A stretch of 64,000 nucleotides of DNA from Thalassobacillus devorans (GTDB lineage Bacteria > Bacillota > Bacilli > Bacillales > Halobacillaceae), in NCBI RefSeq assembly GCF_011761345.1, contig NZ_JAASRY010000006.1, positions 124,001-188,000 on the forward strand. Reading direction: 5' to 3'. Position 1 is the first letter of the stretch; each line of letters opens with the position of its first letter. Below the pieces are notes generated by a model. That model saw only the letters and a list, made by a program, of their open reading frames with translations, had not been told where the DNA came from and made no database searches. A program made the translations under genes and the position numbers. Positions 17,531 through 26,883 of this stretch are shown piece by piece.

Positions 17531-18910
17531 ATGAAAAAAAAGACAGAAGACATTATCGGGAGGTCATTGAACGCACTACTGGAAGACGAAACGTTTTTAC
17601 CGGACTTACAGGGCAATCCCAGACGTCAGGCATTCAAATCCTTGGTGTCCATACTATCGACTCCAAACCATATCAATAAATCCTTTCTTCGAATTGCATT
17701 AGAAAATGGAACCGTCGTCCGCATCCCCGCTTTCCGGGTTCAACATAACAATACATTAGGACCTTACAAAGGAGGCATCCGCTTTCACGAATCTGTAAAT
17801 GAAGATGAGGTCTCCAACCTCGCTAAGCTGATGACTTTAAAGAACGCGCTTCACGAAGTACCTTTCGGTGGGGGAAAAGGCGGAGTCATTATCAACCCCC
17901 GGGAATATTCCCCTAAAGAACTGAATTTGATTTGTAAAAAGTATGTGCAATATTTCAGTGATATTTTAGGGACGGAAAAAGATATACCAGCTCCCGATGT
18001 CGGGACAAGCGAACGGGAAATGGATTGGATGATGGCTGAATACAAAACCATCCACCCAGGCCAGACTTACCGCGGCAGCTTTACGGGTAAAAGTGTCATA
18101 AACGGTGGCTCTTTAGGCAGAAGGGAAGCTACTGGTAAAGGGGTGTATTTTACTTTCCGGTATATGATGCACAACTTTATCAAAAATAACGAAACCTGGA
18201 TGGAAGACAGTGACAACCGGTTTGCCAGAACAGCCATGGAACATTATGGCCGTCCTCTGACAATAGCCATTCAGGGATTTGGAAATGTGGGCTCTGTCGC
18301 TGCTCTTCAAGCTTATCAATGTGATTACCTGCAAAATAAAGTTGTTGCCGTCAGCGACCACAACGTCATGTTGTATAATTCAGATGGGCTAGACATTCCG
18401 GCTTTGATTGAGTATACCATGGACCATGAAGGGGACCTCCCTGCCGATGAAGAAGCGTTGGCAGAACATGATATCAAAGCTACTGTCCACGATCGTGATG
18501 ATTTACTCGAACAGGAGGTAGATGCTCTGTTTCTGGCAGCCTTAGAAGATCAGATTCACCCGGGTAATATGGAAAATATAAAAGCCCGTCTGATTGTGGA
18601 AGGCGCCAATGCCCCGGTTACAGAAGATGCAGATGAGTATTTAAGTGAAGGTGGAGTGCTCATCGTTCCTGATATACTCGCTAATGCTGGTGGTGTCATC
18701 GTTTCTTACTTTGAATGGATGCAAGGAAGGGAAACACAATTCTATACAGAAGATCAGATTTTTGAGTTGTTATACGATAAGATGCAGCATACGTTAGACA
18801 CGATCTTTCCGCAATTTTTCAAAGATCCATTCCCATTGCGGCAAAACTGCTATATCCATGCTGTAACCAAACTATCGACTATCCTATATAGACAAGGTAA
18901 GCTGTTTTAA
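17531..18910 (+). CDS. Glutamate (Glu/Leu/Phe/Val family) dehydrogenase
   Basis: 459 residues. It catalyses reversible oxidative deamination of glutamate to 2-oxoglutarate. The substrate-binding region has GPYKGGIRFH and KNALHEVPFGGGKGG with the catalytic lysine, followed by DVGTSEREMDW; the Rossmann motif is IQGFGNVGSVAA. The frame extends upstream to 17324, but ATG 17531 has TAGGAGGG 11 nt before it and starts the conserved N-terminus. It is about 35 residues longer than B. subtilis RocG/GudB, and cofactor preference is not clear. Monocistronic with its own terminator. Confidence 0.92.
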   Translation: MKKKTEDIIGRSLNALLEDETFLPDLQGNPRRQAFKSLVSILSTPNHINKSFLRIALENGTVVRIPAFRVQHNNTLGPYKGGIRFHESVNEDEVSNLAKLMTLKNALHEVPFGGGKGGVIINPREYSPKELNLICKKYVQYFSDILGTEKDIPAPDVGTSEREMDWMMAEYKTIHPGQTYRGSFTGKSVINGGSLGRREATGKGVYFTFRYMMHNFIKNNETWMEDSDNRFARTAMEHYGRPLTIAIQGFGNVGSVAALQAYQCDYLQNKVVAVSDHNVMLYNSDGLDIPALIEYTMDHEGDLPADEEALAEHDIKATVHDRDDLLEQEVDALFLAALEDQIHPGNMENIKARLIVEGANAPVTEDADEYLSEGGVLIVPDILANAGGVIVSYFEWMQGRETQFYTEDQIFELLYDKMQHTLDTIFPQFFKDPFPLRQNCYIHAVTKLSTILYRQGKLF

Positions 18911-18918
18911 AATCTCAG

Positions 18919-18955
18919 GAAAGACCATCGACCTATCCAAGATGGTCTTTTTTCC
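18919..18955 (+). terminator. Terminator after glutamate dehydrogenase
   Basis: AAAGACCATC pairs with GATGGTCTTT and is followed by a T-run. Confidence 0.88.
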
Positions 18956-19073
18956 CTTAATTAAGGACTTGTCTCTGGGTAAATTGTCGAAATTTTATGT
19001 TTGATTAAATAATCAGTTATTGATTTATGTTATGGTGGTAAATACCAGTGACACTAACAAGGAGGTAGGAAAA

Positions 19074-20723
19074 ATGAACATTATTAGTAGTGCATCTGCT
19101 GTTTGGAAGCGGATGTGGAATATGCACCATGAAGCAAAAGACCTGCTGCGGTTTTCTGTAAGCGGAAACACCGAGTGGGACACAGAATCTGCTGAAAGCA
19201 CCCGACATAAGCAGGAAGGTGATGAACCCCCTTCCGGATTCGATACCAGACAAAAAATCGGTCTATGGCTGGGCCCGCTCTTATTTTTATTAACTTTACT
19301 ATTCGTGAAACCAGAATCACTCTCTGCAGAAGGTGTAGCTATTCTGGCATCGACACTTTGGATAGCCACCTGGTGGATCACAGAAGCGATTCCTATTCCT
19401 GCCACATCCCTGCTCCCGATTGTCTTGTTTCCATTGACTGGCGGACTCGACATGGATGCAACAGCTTCTTCCTATGGATCAGATACAATCTTCCTGTTCA
19501 TGGGTGGTTTCATCATCGCATTAGCAATGCAGCGCTGGAATTTACATAAACGAATAGCGCTGTGGATCATCTCTTTAATCGGAACCAGTACAGAACGAAT
19601 CATTCTAGGGTTTATGGTCGCAACTGGCGGATTATCCATGTGGATTTCAAATACAGCCACAGCTATGATGATGGTTCCGATCGGCCTTGCAATCATTTAT
19701 CAAGTATCCGATTTATTGAAGGATGACGACTCTATTGATACAAGCCCTGAAAATTTCAATTTCGGTAAAGCGCTGATGCTGGGTATCGCCTACTCCGCTT
19801 CCATAGGGGGACTGGGAACCTTAATTGGAACGCCGCCGAATACGATATTTGCCGGGGTAGTATCCGAATTATATGGGGTTGAAATTTCATTTGCCCGCTG
19901 GATGTTATTCGGGGTACCTATTTCCGCAATATTCTTAATTATCGCCTGGATCTACCTGGTGAAAGTCGCCTATAAAATGAAGATGGATCAACTTCCCGGC
20001 GGCCAAAAGGTCATCCGTGATGAACAGACAGCTTTAGGAAAGATGACACCAGAAGAAAAAGCAGTCATGGGTGTCTTCACATTTGCTGCTTTAGCCTGGA
20101 TCACCAGATCATTTTTATTATCTGAATTCATCCCAGGCATCGATGACGCCATCATCGCCATTGCTGCTTCCTTAATTCTTTTTGTCATCCCATCCAAACG
20201 CTATCGAGGCGAAGCTTTGATAGATTGGGATACGGCCAAACAATTGCCTTGGGGTATCCTGTTATTATTTGGAGGGGGTCTTGCAATAGCTGCCGGGTTC
20301 AGTCAATCAGGTCTGGCAGAATGGTTTGGGGAGCAATTGACCGTGCTTGCTAACGTGAATTTCTTTATTATCCTGCTCGCTGTTATCGGTCTCGTCATTT
20401 TCCTGACAGAGATTACATCCAACACAGCTACCGGAACCATGATGTTCCCGATTATGGCTTCTCTCGCAGCAGCCATTAATGTCCATCCATACAGTTTGAT
20501 GATTGGTGCTGGACTGGCTGCTTCATGTGCCTTTATGCTTCCAGTGGCCACTCCACCTAACGCTGTTGTCTTTGGGTCCGGATACTTAAGGATCCCAGAC
20601 ATGGCAAAAGCCGGTTTCTTTTTAAATATACTGGCTATATTCATTATTTCGATCTTCATCTATTTGCTGATGCCGTTAGTCTGGGGCATTGATATTACAA
20701 GTTTTCCAGAACAGTATAAATAA
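19074..20723 (+). CDS. DASS-family Na+/dicarboxylate (or sulfate) symporter
   Basis: 549 residues with about 11 hydrophobic segments and both SNT motifs of the divalent anion:Na+ symporter family: MWISNTATAMMM near 192 and TEITSNTATGTM near 456. Each is followed by a TPPN loop (GTPPNTIFAG, ATPPNAVVFG). These motifs bind Na+ and carboxylate in VcINDY and SdcS. Likely substrates are succinate, malate or fumarate. A hydrophilic region of about 60 residues precedes the first helix. The start at 19074 is set by AAGGAGG 8 nt upstream; the frame is open to 19020 without a ribosome site. Confidence 0.92.
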   Translation: MNIISSASAVWKRMWNMHHEAKDLLRFSVSGNTEWDTESAESTRHKQEGDEPPSGFDTRQKIGLWLGPLLFLLTLLFVKPESLSAEGVAILASTLWIATWWITEAIPIPATSLLPIVLFPLTGGLDMDATASSYGSDTIFLFMGGFIIALAMQRWNLHKRIALWIISLIGTSTERIILGFMVATGGLSMWISNTATAMMMVPIGLAIIYQVSDLLKDDDSIDTSPENFNFGKALMLGIAYSASIGGLGTLIGTPPNTIFAGVVSELYGVEISFARWMLFGVPISAIFLIIAWIYLVKVAYKMKMDQLPGGQKVIRDEQTALGKMTPEEKAVMGVFTFAALAWITRSFLLSEFIPGIDDAIIAIAASLILFVIPSKRYRGEALIDWDTAKQLPWGILLLFGGGLAIAAGFSQSGLAEWFGEQLTVLANVNFFIILLAVIGLVIFLTEITSNTATGTMMFPIMASLAAAINVHPYSLMIGAGLAASCAFMLPVATPPNAVVFGSGYLRIPDMAKAGFFLNILAIFIISIFIYLLMPLVWGIDITSFPEQYK

Positions 20724-20801
20724 TTTTCAAACAGAAGACCTTTCTACTGTGTCTCCTGTATTCACCCAAATTTATCCAAGCTTCTCAAAAATATTTATTA
20801 C

Positions 20802-20835
20802 AAAGAGACCCTGGCAGTGTTGCCAGGGTCTCTTT
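20802..20835. terminator. Strong terminator between symporter and tad operon
   Basis: AAAGAGACCCTGGCA and TGCCAGGGTCTCTTT form a stem of about 15 bp with a tiny loop, ending both converging units. Confidence 0.85.
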
Positions 20836-20882
20836 GGCGGTGTCGTATTGTTATGTCCTTTCTGTCTATAACGATCCTACCT

Positions 20883-21800
20883 TTATTTAAATGCATCCAG
20901 AAACTGGAGAATGGCCGGTCCCAGCAGAATAATAAACAGCGTAGGAAAAATGAACAACACCAAGGGGAACATCATTTTGATCGGGGCTTTCATGGCAGCC
21001 TCTTCCGCTCTTTGCTTTCGCTGTTCCCGGATATCTTCGGTCTGGACTCTTAGGACAGAAACCATCCCTATGCCAAGCTTCTCTGCCTGGACAATATTAT
21101 AAATCAATGACTTCAGTTCTTCTGCACCAAGCCGTTCGTTTATTCCGCTTAACGCTTCTTTTCTTGTCTTGCCTAACCGGATTTCTTCCAGACACACTTT
21201 GAATTCATCCGATAACACCCCATGCTTTCTGGCTACCACTTTACTTAGTGCAGCATCAAAGCCAAGTCCTCCCTCTAAACTGATAGTCAATAAATCAAGA
21301 GTGTCCGGCAGTTCTTTCACAGCTGTTTTACTGCGCTTCAATGCTCTCGCTTTTAAGAAATGGTTAAGTACAACGGAGGAAAATCCTGCACCAAGGACAG
21401 CGAACAAAATGATGAACACCAGGCTTGTACCAGCCATTATTCCCGCTCCTGCCCCCACCAGGAAGAATAGGCTGACTAGTACGAGCTGGAATATTTTAAA
21501 TTCCACAGGAATAAAACCAAATGGCTGCCCTGCCTGTAACAGCTTAAGTTCTAATTTAGAGGCTTTTTCTCTCCCTAAACGTCTTTGATAATGCCGCTTC
21601 AGTTTTTTCCACTCGGGTTCTACTACCCGTTTATAAAAGGAGGGGTCTTCCACTTCTATCTCCCCGCCCATACCTGCAGGGGCTGTTATAAAATCATCGA
21701 TTCGCCTTTTCACCAACCATTTCTTTTCTGCGCGTAATGCTGCCAGTGCATAGGTAAGCAGGAACGAAAATATGAAAAAGCTTATATATATAAACAGCAT
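20883..21800 (-). CDS. tadC: Tad pilus inner-membrane platform protein TadC
   Basis: 305 residues with a T2SSF (GspF-type) domain from about residue 150 to 275 (LPDTLDLLTISLEGGLGFDAAL) and hydrophobic segments at the N-terminus, near 100-150 and at the C-terminus. In Tad systems TadC and TadB form the membrane platform on which the TadA ATPase acts. It is the last gene of the operon, 3 nt after tadB, and a terminator follows. Distinguished from TadB by its order and C-terminal position. Confidence 0.92.
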   Translation of the reverse strand: MLFIYISFFIFSFLLTYALAALRAEKKWLVKRRIDDFITAPAGMGGEIEVEDPSFYKRVVEPEWKKLKRHYQRRLGREKASKLELKLLQAGQPFGFIPVEFKIFQLVLVSLFFLVGAGAGIMAGTSLVFIILFAVLGAGFSSVVLNHFLKARALKRSKTAVKELPDTLDLLTISLEGGLGFDAALSKVVARKHGVLSDEFKVCLEEIRLGKTRKEALSGINERLGAEELKSLIYNIVQAEKLGIGMVSVLRVQTEDIREQRKQRAEEAAMKAPIKMMFPLVLFIFPTLFIILLGPAILQFLDAFK

Positions 21801-21803
21801 AAT

Positions 21804-22733
21804 TTACACCTCGATGGTCGTGATTTTTCGAATCAACATAAAACCGATGATTCCCCCAATGCCGGCAGCGACGAGCATCCCCTGACCGATTGGATTAGTG
21901 AAAAGTGTACCGATGTAATCAGGATTCATCATATAAATGATAATACCAAGCACTACCGGGAGCAGGCTGATGATGATGCCCGAGAGCCTCCCCTGGGCAG
22001 TCAGTGTTTTAATCTGGTTTTCAATTTTTGTCCGTTCCCGGGTCGTTTCTACAATTTTATCAAGCAGGTAAGCAAGGTTCCCCCCGACCTGCCGCTGAAT
22101 GAGGATGGCTTCGACTAATAAGGATAAATCATCGCTCGGCATCCGCTTTTTCCAGTCAACCAGAGCCTCCTCGATACTTGTCCCGTATTGCATCGCCTTC
22201 AATACATGCTGAACTTCTTCTTTTATCGGCGAATAAGACTCTTCTCCCACCATTTGCAGAGACTGAGGAAAGCTGAATCCGGCACGAAGCGAACCGATAA
22301 TCGAGGTCAGCATTCCTGGCAGACCAGCATTGAATTCCTTCAGCCGCTTCGCCTGCTTCCTTTTGAGCCAAAGTCCTGGCAGGATCAGGCCGATAATTGC
22401 GCCGACCAATACCAGGAATATATCGTTAAAAATCAAATGAAAGATTCCACCGATAATAATGACGGCGAACCATTTGAATATAATGAATTCCTCCACTTTC
22501 ATCGAAAGACCGGCTGCACTGATCTGCTGTTCGAGGCGGGCTTTATTCCTGGTTGTTTTCTTTTTCCTGAGCAGCAGGAGCTTCAGCTGCTGGTTGGCTT
22601 TTTTCAGCGCATCCTTGAATGTCAGGGGGCTATTGTCTGCATGAGCATCCGTGTCTGATTGGTTCCGCAACGTAATTGCCAGCATGATGAGAAAGATCGT
22701 AAAGAATAGGGAGATCAAAAAAATCCACTGCAT
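21804..22733 (-). CDS. tadB: Tad pilus inner-membrane platform protein TadB
   Basis: 309 residues: an N-terminal helix, a pair of helices near 90-120, a T2SSF domain (LPGMLTSIIGSLRAGFSFPQSL near 142) and two C-terminal helices. A conserved RQVGGNLAYLLDKI segment is typical of TadB. It lies 3 nt after the ATPase gene and 3 nt before tadC, so the three are co-translated. Confidence 0.92.
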   Translation of the reverse strand: MQWIFLISLFFTIFLIMLAITLRNQSDTDAHADNSPLTFKDALKKANQQLKLLLLRKKKTTRNKARLEQQISAAGLSMKVEEFIIFKWFAVIIIGGIFHLIFNDIFLVLVGAIIGLILPGLWLKRKQAKRLKEFNAGLPGMLTSIIGSLRAGFSFPQSLQMVGEESYSPIKEEVQHVLKAMQYGTSIEEALVDWKKRMPSDDLSLLVEAILIQRQVGGNLAYLLDKIVETTRERTKIENQIKTLTAQGRLSGIIISLLPVVLGIIIYMMNPDYIGTLFTNPIGQGMLVAAGIGGIIGFMLIRKITTIEV

Positions 22734-22736
22734 CTA

Positions 22737-24188
22737 TCATTCTCCTTTTTCCATAAAAATAGAGGCAGGGAGGTGGATGCCCTCATATTCCATGCGTTCA
22801 TAAAATTTAGGACGGACTCCTGTCGGCACCAGCTTTCCAATGATCTTTCCATTATCATCGACGCCAAACTGCTTGAACGTAAAAATGTCCTGTAATACGA
22901 TAATATCTCCTTCTAACCCCTGCACCTCTGTAATATTGGTGATTCTTCGTGAGCCATCCTTCAGGCGGGATTGCTGAATGATGACATCGAGAGCCCCGGC
23001 AATTTGTTCCCGGATTGCTTTAATAGGGAGTTCCATACCGGCCATCAATACCATCGTTTCCAGTCGGGCGACCATGTCACGGGGACTGTTCGAATGGCCC
23101 GTCGCCAGTGAGCCATCATGCCCGGTGTTCATCGCCTGCAGCATATCAAGCGCTTCCCCGCTTCGCACCTCACCGATGACAATTCTGTCCGGTCGCATCC
23201 GAAGCGAGTTCCGGACCAGGTCACGTATCGTAATAGAGCCTTTTCCTTCAATATTAGGCGGACGGGTTTCCAGCGATACGACATGCTCCTGTCCCAGCTG
23301 GAGCTCGGCAGCATCTTCAATTGTCACGATACGGTCTTTGTTGGAGATGAACGAAGATAATACATTTAGGGTTGTCGTTTTTCCGGAACCTGTTCCCCCA
23401 CTGACAAATATATTCAGCTTCGCTTCGACACAGGCTTTGATGAAGGCTGCCATTTCTTCTGTCAACGTACCAAACTTGATTAAATCATGGATGGTAAAAG
23501 GATCTTTCGAGAATTTTCGAATCGTGATCGTCGGTCCGCCCAACGCCAGCGGTGGTATAATCGCATTCACCCGCGATCCGTCCTTAAGCCGTGCGTCTAC
23601 CATCGGGCTGCTTTCATCCACTCTTCGTCCAAGCGGTGCGACGATTTTCTCCAGTACAGCCATAACATGGTCGTTATCCCGGAAAGTGATATCTGTCAGC
23701 TCTAATCTCCCGCCCCGCTCGGCATATACTTGTTGAGGACCGTTTACCATCACCTCTGTTACTTCCTCATCCAGTAGCAGTGGGTTGATTGGGCCGTACC
23801 CGGTCAAGTCATTGGTGATTTCAGCTTTTAGTTGGGAAAGGTCATTGACCGCATTCAAATCTTCATTTTCATTAAAAATTTCTTCAATGATGCCATCCAA
23901 ATCAGCGATAATTTCTTCTACATCTTCATCCTGACGTTCCTTCAAAATGTGCTTAAAGATTAAGTCTTTCAGCTCTTTATGTTCATCTGTCACTTTTTCC
24001 GCTTTCACTTGTTTTCTTTCTTTCTTCTGCTTCTTCGGCTTGATGGGATCAAGGGCAGGCGCAGCTTCTTTTGTTGTCAGAGGCGGATGACCTTTTTCTT
24101 CAGGTACTTCTGCTATCACCGCTGTACGTTCCGTCGTTTCAGCTTCCCCTTGATGTTTTGATTGCAGTTTTGCTAATAAACTCATCAT
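22737..24188 (-). CDS. tadA: Tad pilus assembly ATPase TadA/CpaF
   Basis: The 483-residue secretion ATPase powers Flp pilus polymerisation. Walker A is GGTGSGKTTTLN (about 265-276), and Walker B/Asp and His boxes include RIVTIEDAAELQL and IVIGEVRSGEALDMLQAMNTGHDG. The N-terminal about 70 residues are charged and low in complexity (KPKKQKKERKQVKAEK), longer than in many homologues. The start overlaps tadZ by 50 nt; GAGGGGG precedes two adjacent ATG codons (24188 and 24185). Confidence 0.95.
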   Translation of the reverse strand: MMSLLAKLQSKHQGEAETTERTAVIAEVPEEKGHPPLTTKEAAPALDPIKPKKQKKERKQVKAEKVTDEHKELKDLIFKHILKERQDEDVEEIIADLDGIIEEIFNENEDLNAVNDLSQLKAEITNDLTGYGPINPLLLDEEVTEVMVNGPQQVYAERGGRLELTDITFRDNDHVMAVLEKIVAPLGRRVDESSPMVDARLKDGSRVNAIIPPLALGGPTITIRKFSKDPFTIHDLIKFGTLTEEMAAFIKACVEAKLNIFVSGGTGSGKTTTLNVLSSFISNKDRIVTIEDAAELQLGQEHVVSLETRPPNIEGKGSITIRDLVRNSLRMRPDRIVIGEVRSGEALDMLQAMNTGHDGSLATGHSNSPRDMVARLETMVLMAGMELPIKAIREQIAGALDVIIQQSRLKDGSRRITNITEVQGLEGDIIVLQDIFTFKQFGVDDNGKIIGKLVPTGVRPKFYERMEYEGIHLPASIFMEKGE

Positions 24189-25032
24189 CTTTCCCCCTCA
24201 AACCTTTAAACTTTTTAATAAGTCGTCTGGACAGTGTTATGTGTTCAGTCGTTTCCGATAATGCAGGTGGAAACAAGTGCTCATTGATTTTAGCTAATTC
24301 TTTAGAAAACGGAAGCTTGGGGTGGCTGATCACCACTGGTATGCCTCGATCAAAAGCAAGCGGAACATGCTTATCTTCATCCGGTAAATAAAAAGCTTCT
24401 TCCACTTGTAACAGCTCCGTTATGTCATGGACATCCATTAACGTCGGACCGGTTGATTTATTGACAATTACGCTCGCCTTATCTTTCCATCCGAGAGCAT
24501 CCAGCGTTTCGATCATTAATTTTGTATTTTTCAATGCAGCCATACCTGGGGTCGTCACAACCAGAATGCGGTCCACTTGTTCTAAAAGCTGGATATTATG
24601 TTCTGTCAGACCAGCCTGAACATCCACCAGTAACAATTGCGCACGTGAAGCTGTCTCTTTCAGTATTCTGACCAGGCTGTCAGGTGTAATTAAATCTGCA
24701 TACTCTGGACGTGTTGGCGCAGCCAGTAACTGAACCCCACTCTCATGCTTCAGGCAATAATTTTGGCTATTGGCCAAATCATGCTTCTCTACGATGTGCT
24801 GGATGGTATTTTCCCCTTTCATATCCAGGGCCATCGCCGCATCTCCAAATTGCAGGTCGCCATCGAGAATAGTGACCTTCTTTTTGTTTTTGGCAGCCAG
24901 GGCTGCCAGATTGACTGCGATGGTCGTTCTTCCCATGCCGCCGGTAGCACTGCAAACGGCAACTACCTTATTTTCAAAACCGGAATCGATAGCTTGTTGA
25001 TGCTCCATCGTACCTGTCAGCCCCTTCTCCAT
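24139..25032 (-). CDS. tadZ: TadZ/CpaE-like MinD-family ATPase
   Basis: 297 residues of the ParA/MinD superfamily, expected to localise the Tad machine. The nucleotide loop reads SATGGMGRTT instead of the usual KGGxGKTT: both the signature lysine and the GKT lysine are replaced, so ATP hydrolysis may be weak or lost. Switch-like segments ILDGDLQFGDAA and LLVDVQAGLT remain. There is no receiver-like N-terminal domain, unlike Caulobacter CpaE. It begins on the base after the cpaB stop. Confidence 0.88.
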   Translation of the reverse strand: MEKGLTGTMEHQQAIDSGFENKVVAVCSATGGMGRTTIAVNLAALAAKNKKKVTILDGDLQFGDAAMALDMKGENTIQHIVEKHDLANSQNYCLKHESGVQLLAAPTRPEYADLITPDSLVRILKETASRAQLLLVDVQAGLTEHNIQLLEQVDRILVVTTPGMAALKNTKLMIETLDALGWKDKASVIVNKSTGPTLMDVHDITELLQVEEAFYLPDEDKHVPLAFDRGIPVVISHPKLPFSKELAKINEHLFPPALSETTEHITLSRRLIKKFKGLRGKDDEFISKTAIKTSRGS

Positions 25033-25944
25033 TTATTCATCCTTATACTTGATGATTCTTGAGCTGATCCAGCCTTCCTGCTGATCAGGTGTTTCCACGT
25101 TCAACCAAATCCGCCCGTCTTCATCAGTTGCTTCCTTTTCTAAATCACGTAACACGGTGCCTTGATCTACAACCGTGATGACACCTTGATCAAGCCCTGG
25201 GCCGGAACGAATGACTGATCTGGAAGGCAGTGGATCCAATTCCGCAGCTGTTTCTTTCTGCTCTTTTTCCTCTGCTGTTTCCTTTTCCTGTCCTGTCACC
25301 TTACTGTGAAGCGCTAAATGCAGCCTGCCTCGCTCGCTGGCATTGATCACTTTGACCGTATCTTCCTGATTCAGTTCCAGCGTAACGGCGTGATACTCTT
25401 CATCTGGTGCATCTGGTTTCTTTTCGACCATCCGCTTTCCGACCGCTAGCACCCTTACTTTTTCCTGAATAAGTTCAGAGGTAGTTGCTTCTTCTTTTCC
25501 AATGCTAACTACGATATCAACATAATCCTCCGGCTCGATCATATTGGAGACGGATTTCACGTAGTCAACCTCGATCGAAAAACCCCGGTTTCCTTCTGTA
25601 ACCTTTCTGGCGATAACTTCATCCTCATCTTCACCGCTTTGCACTCGATGCTTCATCAACGGCTCCCCTGCTTTGATACCCGTAGTAGCAAGTTTACCGG
25701 TTATTTCAGCTGTATCTTTGATTGCCTCAGGGTGAACTTCGCTTTCTTCCAATTCCCTGGTTGTAAGCAGTTCTTCTGTGATTGTCTGATTCTTCTCAAT
25801 GTCCTCACCAGCAACAACAATCTCTATCTTTGCTGCTTCCTTTTCTACTGAACTAGAACTGGCCTGGTTCATGAATAAATAAAAGACGCCTGTTGTAATA
25901 AGACCTGATAATAGCGCCAGAGTTAATATTCTTTTCGGTTTCAT
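25033..25944 (-). CDS. cpaB: CpaB/RcpC-like pilus protein with SAF domain and C-terminal SH3-like domain
   Basis: 303 residues: one N-terminal membrane helix (residues 5-25), a SAF domain (IEIVVAGEDIEKNQTITEEL and the YVKSVSNMIEPEDYVDIVV region), and an acidic linker (EKETAEEKEQKE). The last about 60 residues look like a bacterial SH3 domain (VIRSGPGLDQG ... WLNVETPDQQEGWISSRII). Proteobacterial CpaB has a C-terminal region linked to the outer-membrane secretin; here there is no secretin and an SH3-type wall-binding module replaces it. That fits anchoring to peptidoglycan (inference). Confidence 0.85.
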   Translation of the reverse strand: MKPKRILTLALLSGLITTGVFYLFMNQASSSSVEKEAAKIEIVVAGEDIEKNQTITEELLTTRELEESEVHPEAIKDTAEITGKLATTGIKAGEPLMKHRVQSGEDEDEVIARKVTEGNRGFSIEVDYVKSVSNMIEPEDYVDIVVSIGKEEATTSELIQEKVRVLAVGKRMVEKKPDAPDEEYHAVTLELNQEDTVKVINASERGRLHLALHSKVTGQEKETAEEKEQKETAAELDPLPSRSVIRSGPGLDQGVITVVDQGTVLRDLEKEATDEDGRIWLNVETPDQQEGWISSRIIKYKDE

Positions 25945-25954
25945 TCGTGTTCAC

Positions 25955-26872
25955 CTACTCCATTAATCGTATCGCGTATGCACCGCGATCAGGCGTACCT
26001 TCCCCGCCTGCCGTGCCATCTCCTGCGCGCCGGATGAAGACCCCTTGGATGGAATCATCATTTTGCCCCATCCGCTCCGTTACATAAAAATAAGCAAACC
26101 CGGTTATCCGAACACTCTTTAGCTGATTTGTCGCCTGTTCTTCGGGCTTGTAAACGATGACTTTCATGATTCTTTCACAATCGCGCACTTGCATATTTCC
26201 TTCTGGATTCGGACATTCATTGATCCGAAAATCAATTCCTCTTCTTGTAGCTCCCGCGATATTACCTGTCTGGGTGTTGATCACAGTCCCGACTTTCAAA
26301 TTTTCATCAAACCCGTGCGTCAAACTTTCTTCATAAGACTTTGCGCCCGGACCTTCCAGGGCAAGTACACCAAAATTACCGGCTTCTGAATCGCCGGCAT
26401 CTACTTTCAATTGATACGTGTTTCCATAAATAAGCTCAACGGATTCATTAATTCCAAGCGGGACAGCCCCCTTCGTTTCTCCCATTGGGTTTATGCCTGC
26501 TTTTGCTTCTGCAGCTACAGGTAAGTGCTCCACCCCGAACAATGACGAAAAAAATAATGGTACATCCCGTTTGAGTTTGACATGGACCTGTTTTTCAGGG
26601 CTAAAAGGCTCCAACAAACTTTCCCTCTCATCATGGGCTGCCAGTACTTCGTCAACGACCGCACGCACTGCTGCATTATCATTTAAAAGTTCCTGGGCAC
26701 CGGACAATGCTGCTGCATTCGCTGTCTTTTGAAGGTGGCTTTTATTCATGAATAAATGGCCGCCATCGATGACCAGCCCTGTTAGTGCAATCATCCCTCC
26801 CATTGCCAGAGCAACAAGAACGATCGCATTACCATTTTCTTTTTTTATCATGCGGTTCCAAAATCTTTTCAT
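25955..26872 (-). CDS. TadG-like pseudopilin-associated membrane protein
   Basis: About 305 residues. An N-terminal segment KKENGNAIVLVALAMGGM enters a single membrane helix, and the next region DGGHLFMNKSHLQKTANAAALSGAQELL is the classic TadG/Tad-like N-terminal motif. The rest is an extracellular domain of beta-rich character with a conserved cysteine pair (CPNPEGNMQVRDC). ATG 26872 is preferred because GAGGG lies 8 nt upstream; an ATG at 26887 overlaps the tadE stop. Probably a minor pilin-like assembly factor. Confidence 0.82.
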   Translation of the reverse strand: MKRFWNRMIKKENGNAIVLVALAMGGMIALTGLVIDGGHLFMNKSHLQKTANAAALSGAQELLNDNAAVRAVVDEVLAAHDERESLLEPFSPEKQVHVKLKRDVPLFFSSLFGVEHLPVAAEAKAGINPMGETKGAVPLGINESVELIYGNTYQLKVDAGDSEAGNFGVLALEGPGAKSYEESLTHGFDENLKVGTVINTQTGNIAGATRRGIDFRINECPNPEGNMQVRDCERIMKVIVYKPEEQATNQLKSVRITGFAYFYVTERMGQNDDSIQGVFIRRAGDGTAGGEGTPDRGAYAIRLME

Positions 26873-26883
26873 AGTCTTTTCCC

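Noticed and set aside
22978-23736. 252-codon plus-strand frame
   Set aside because: It runs antisense through the conserved tadA gene, whose motifs are intact, and has no ribosome site.
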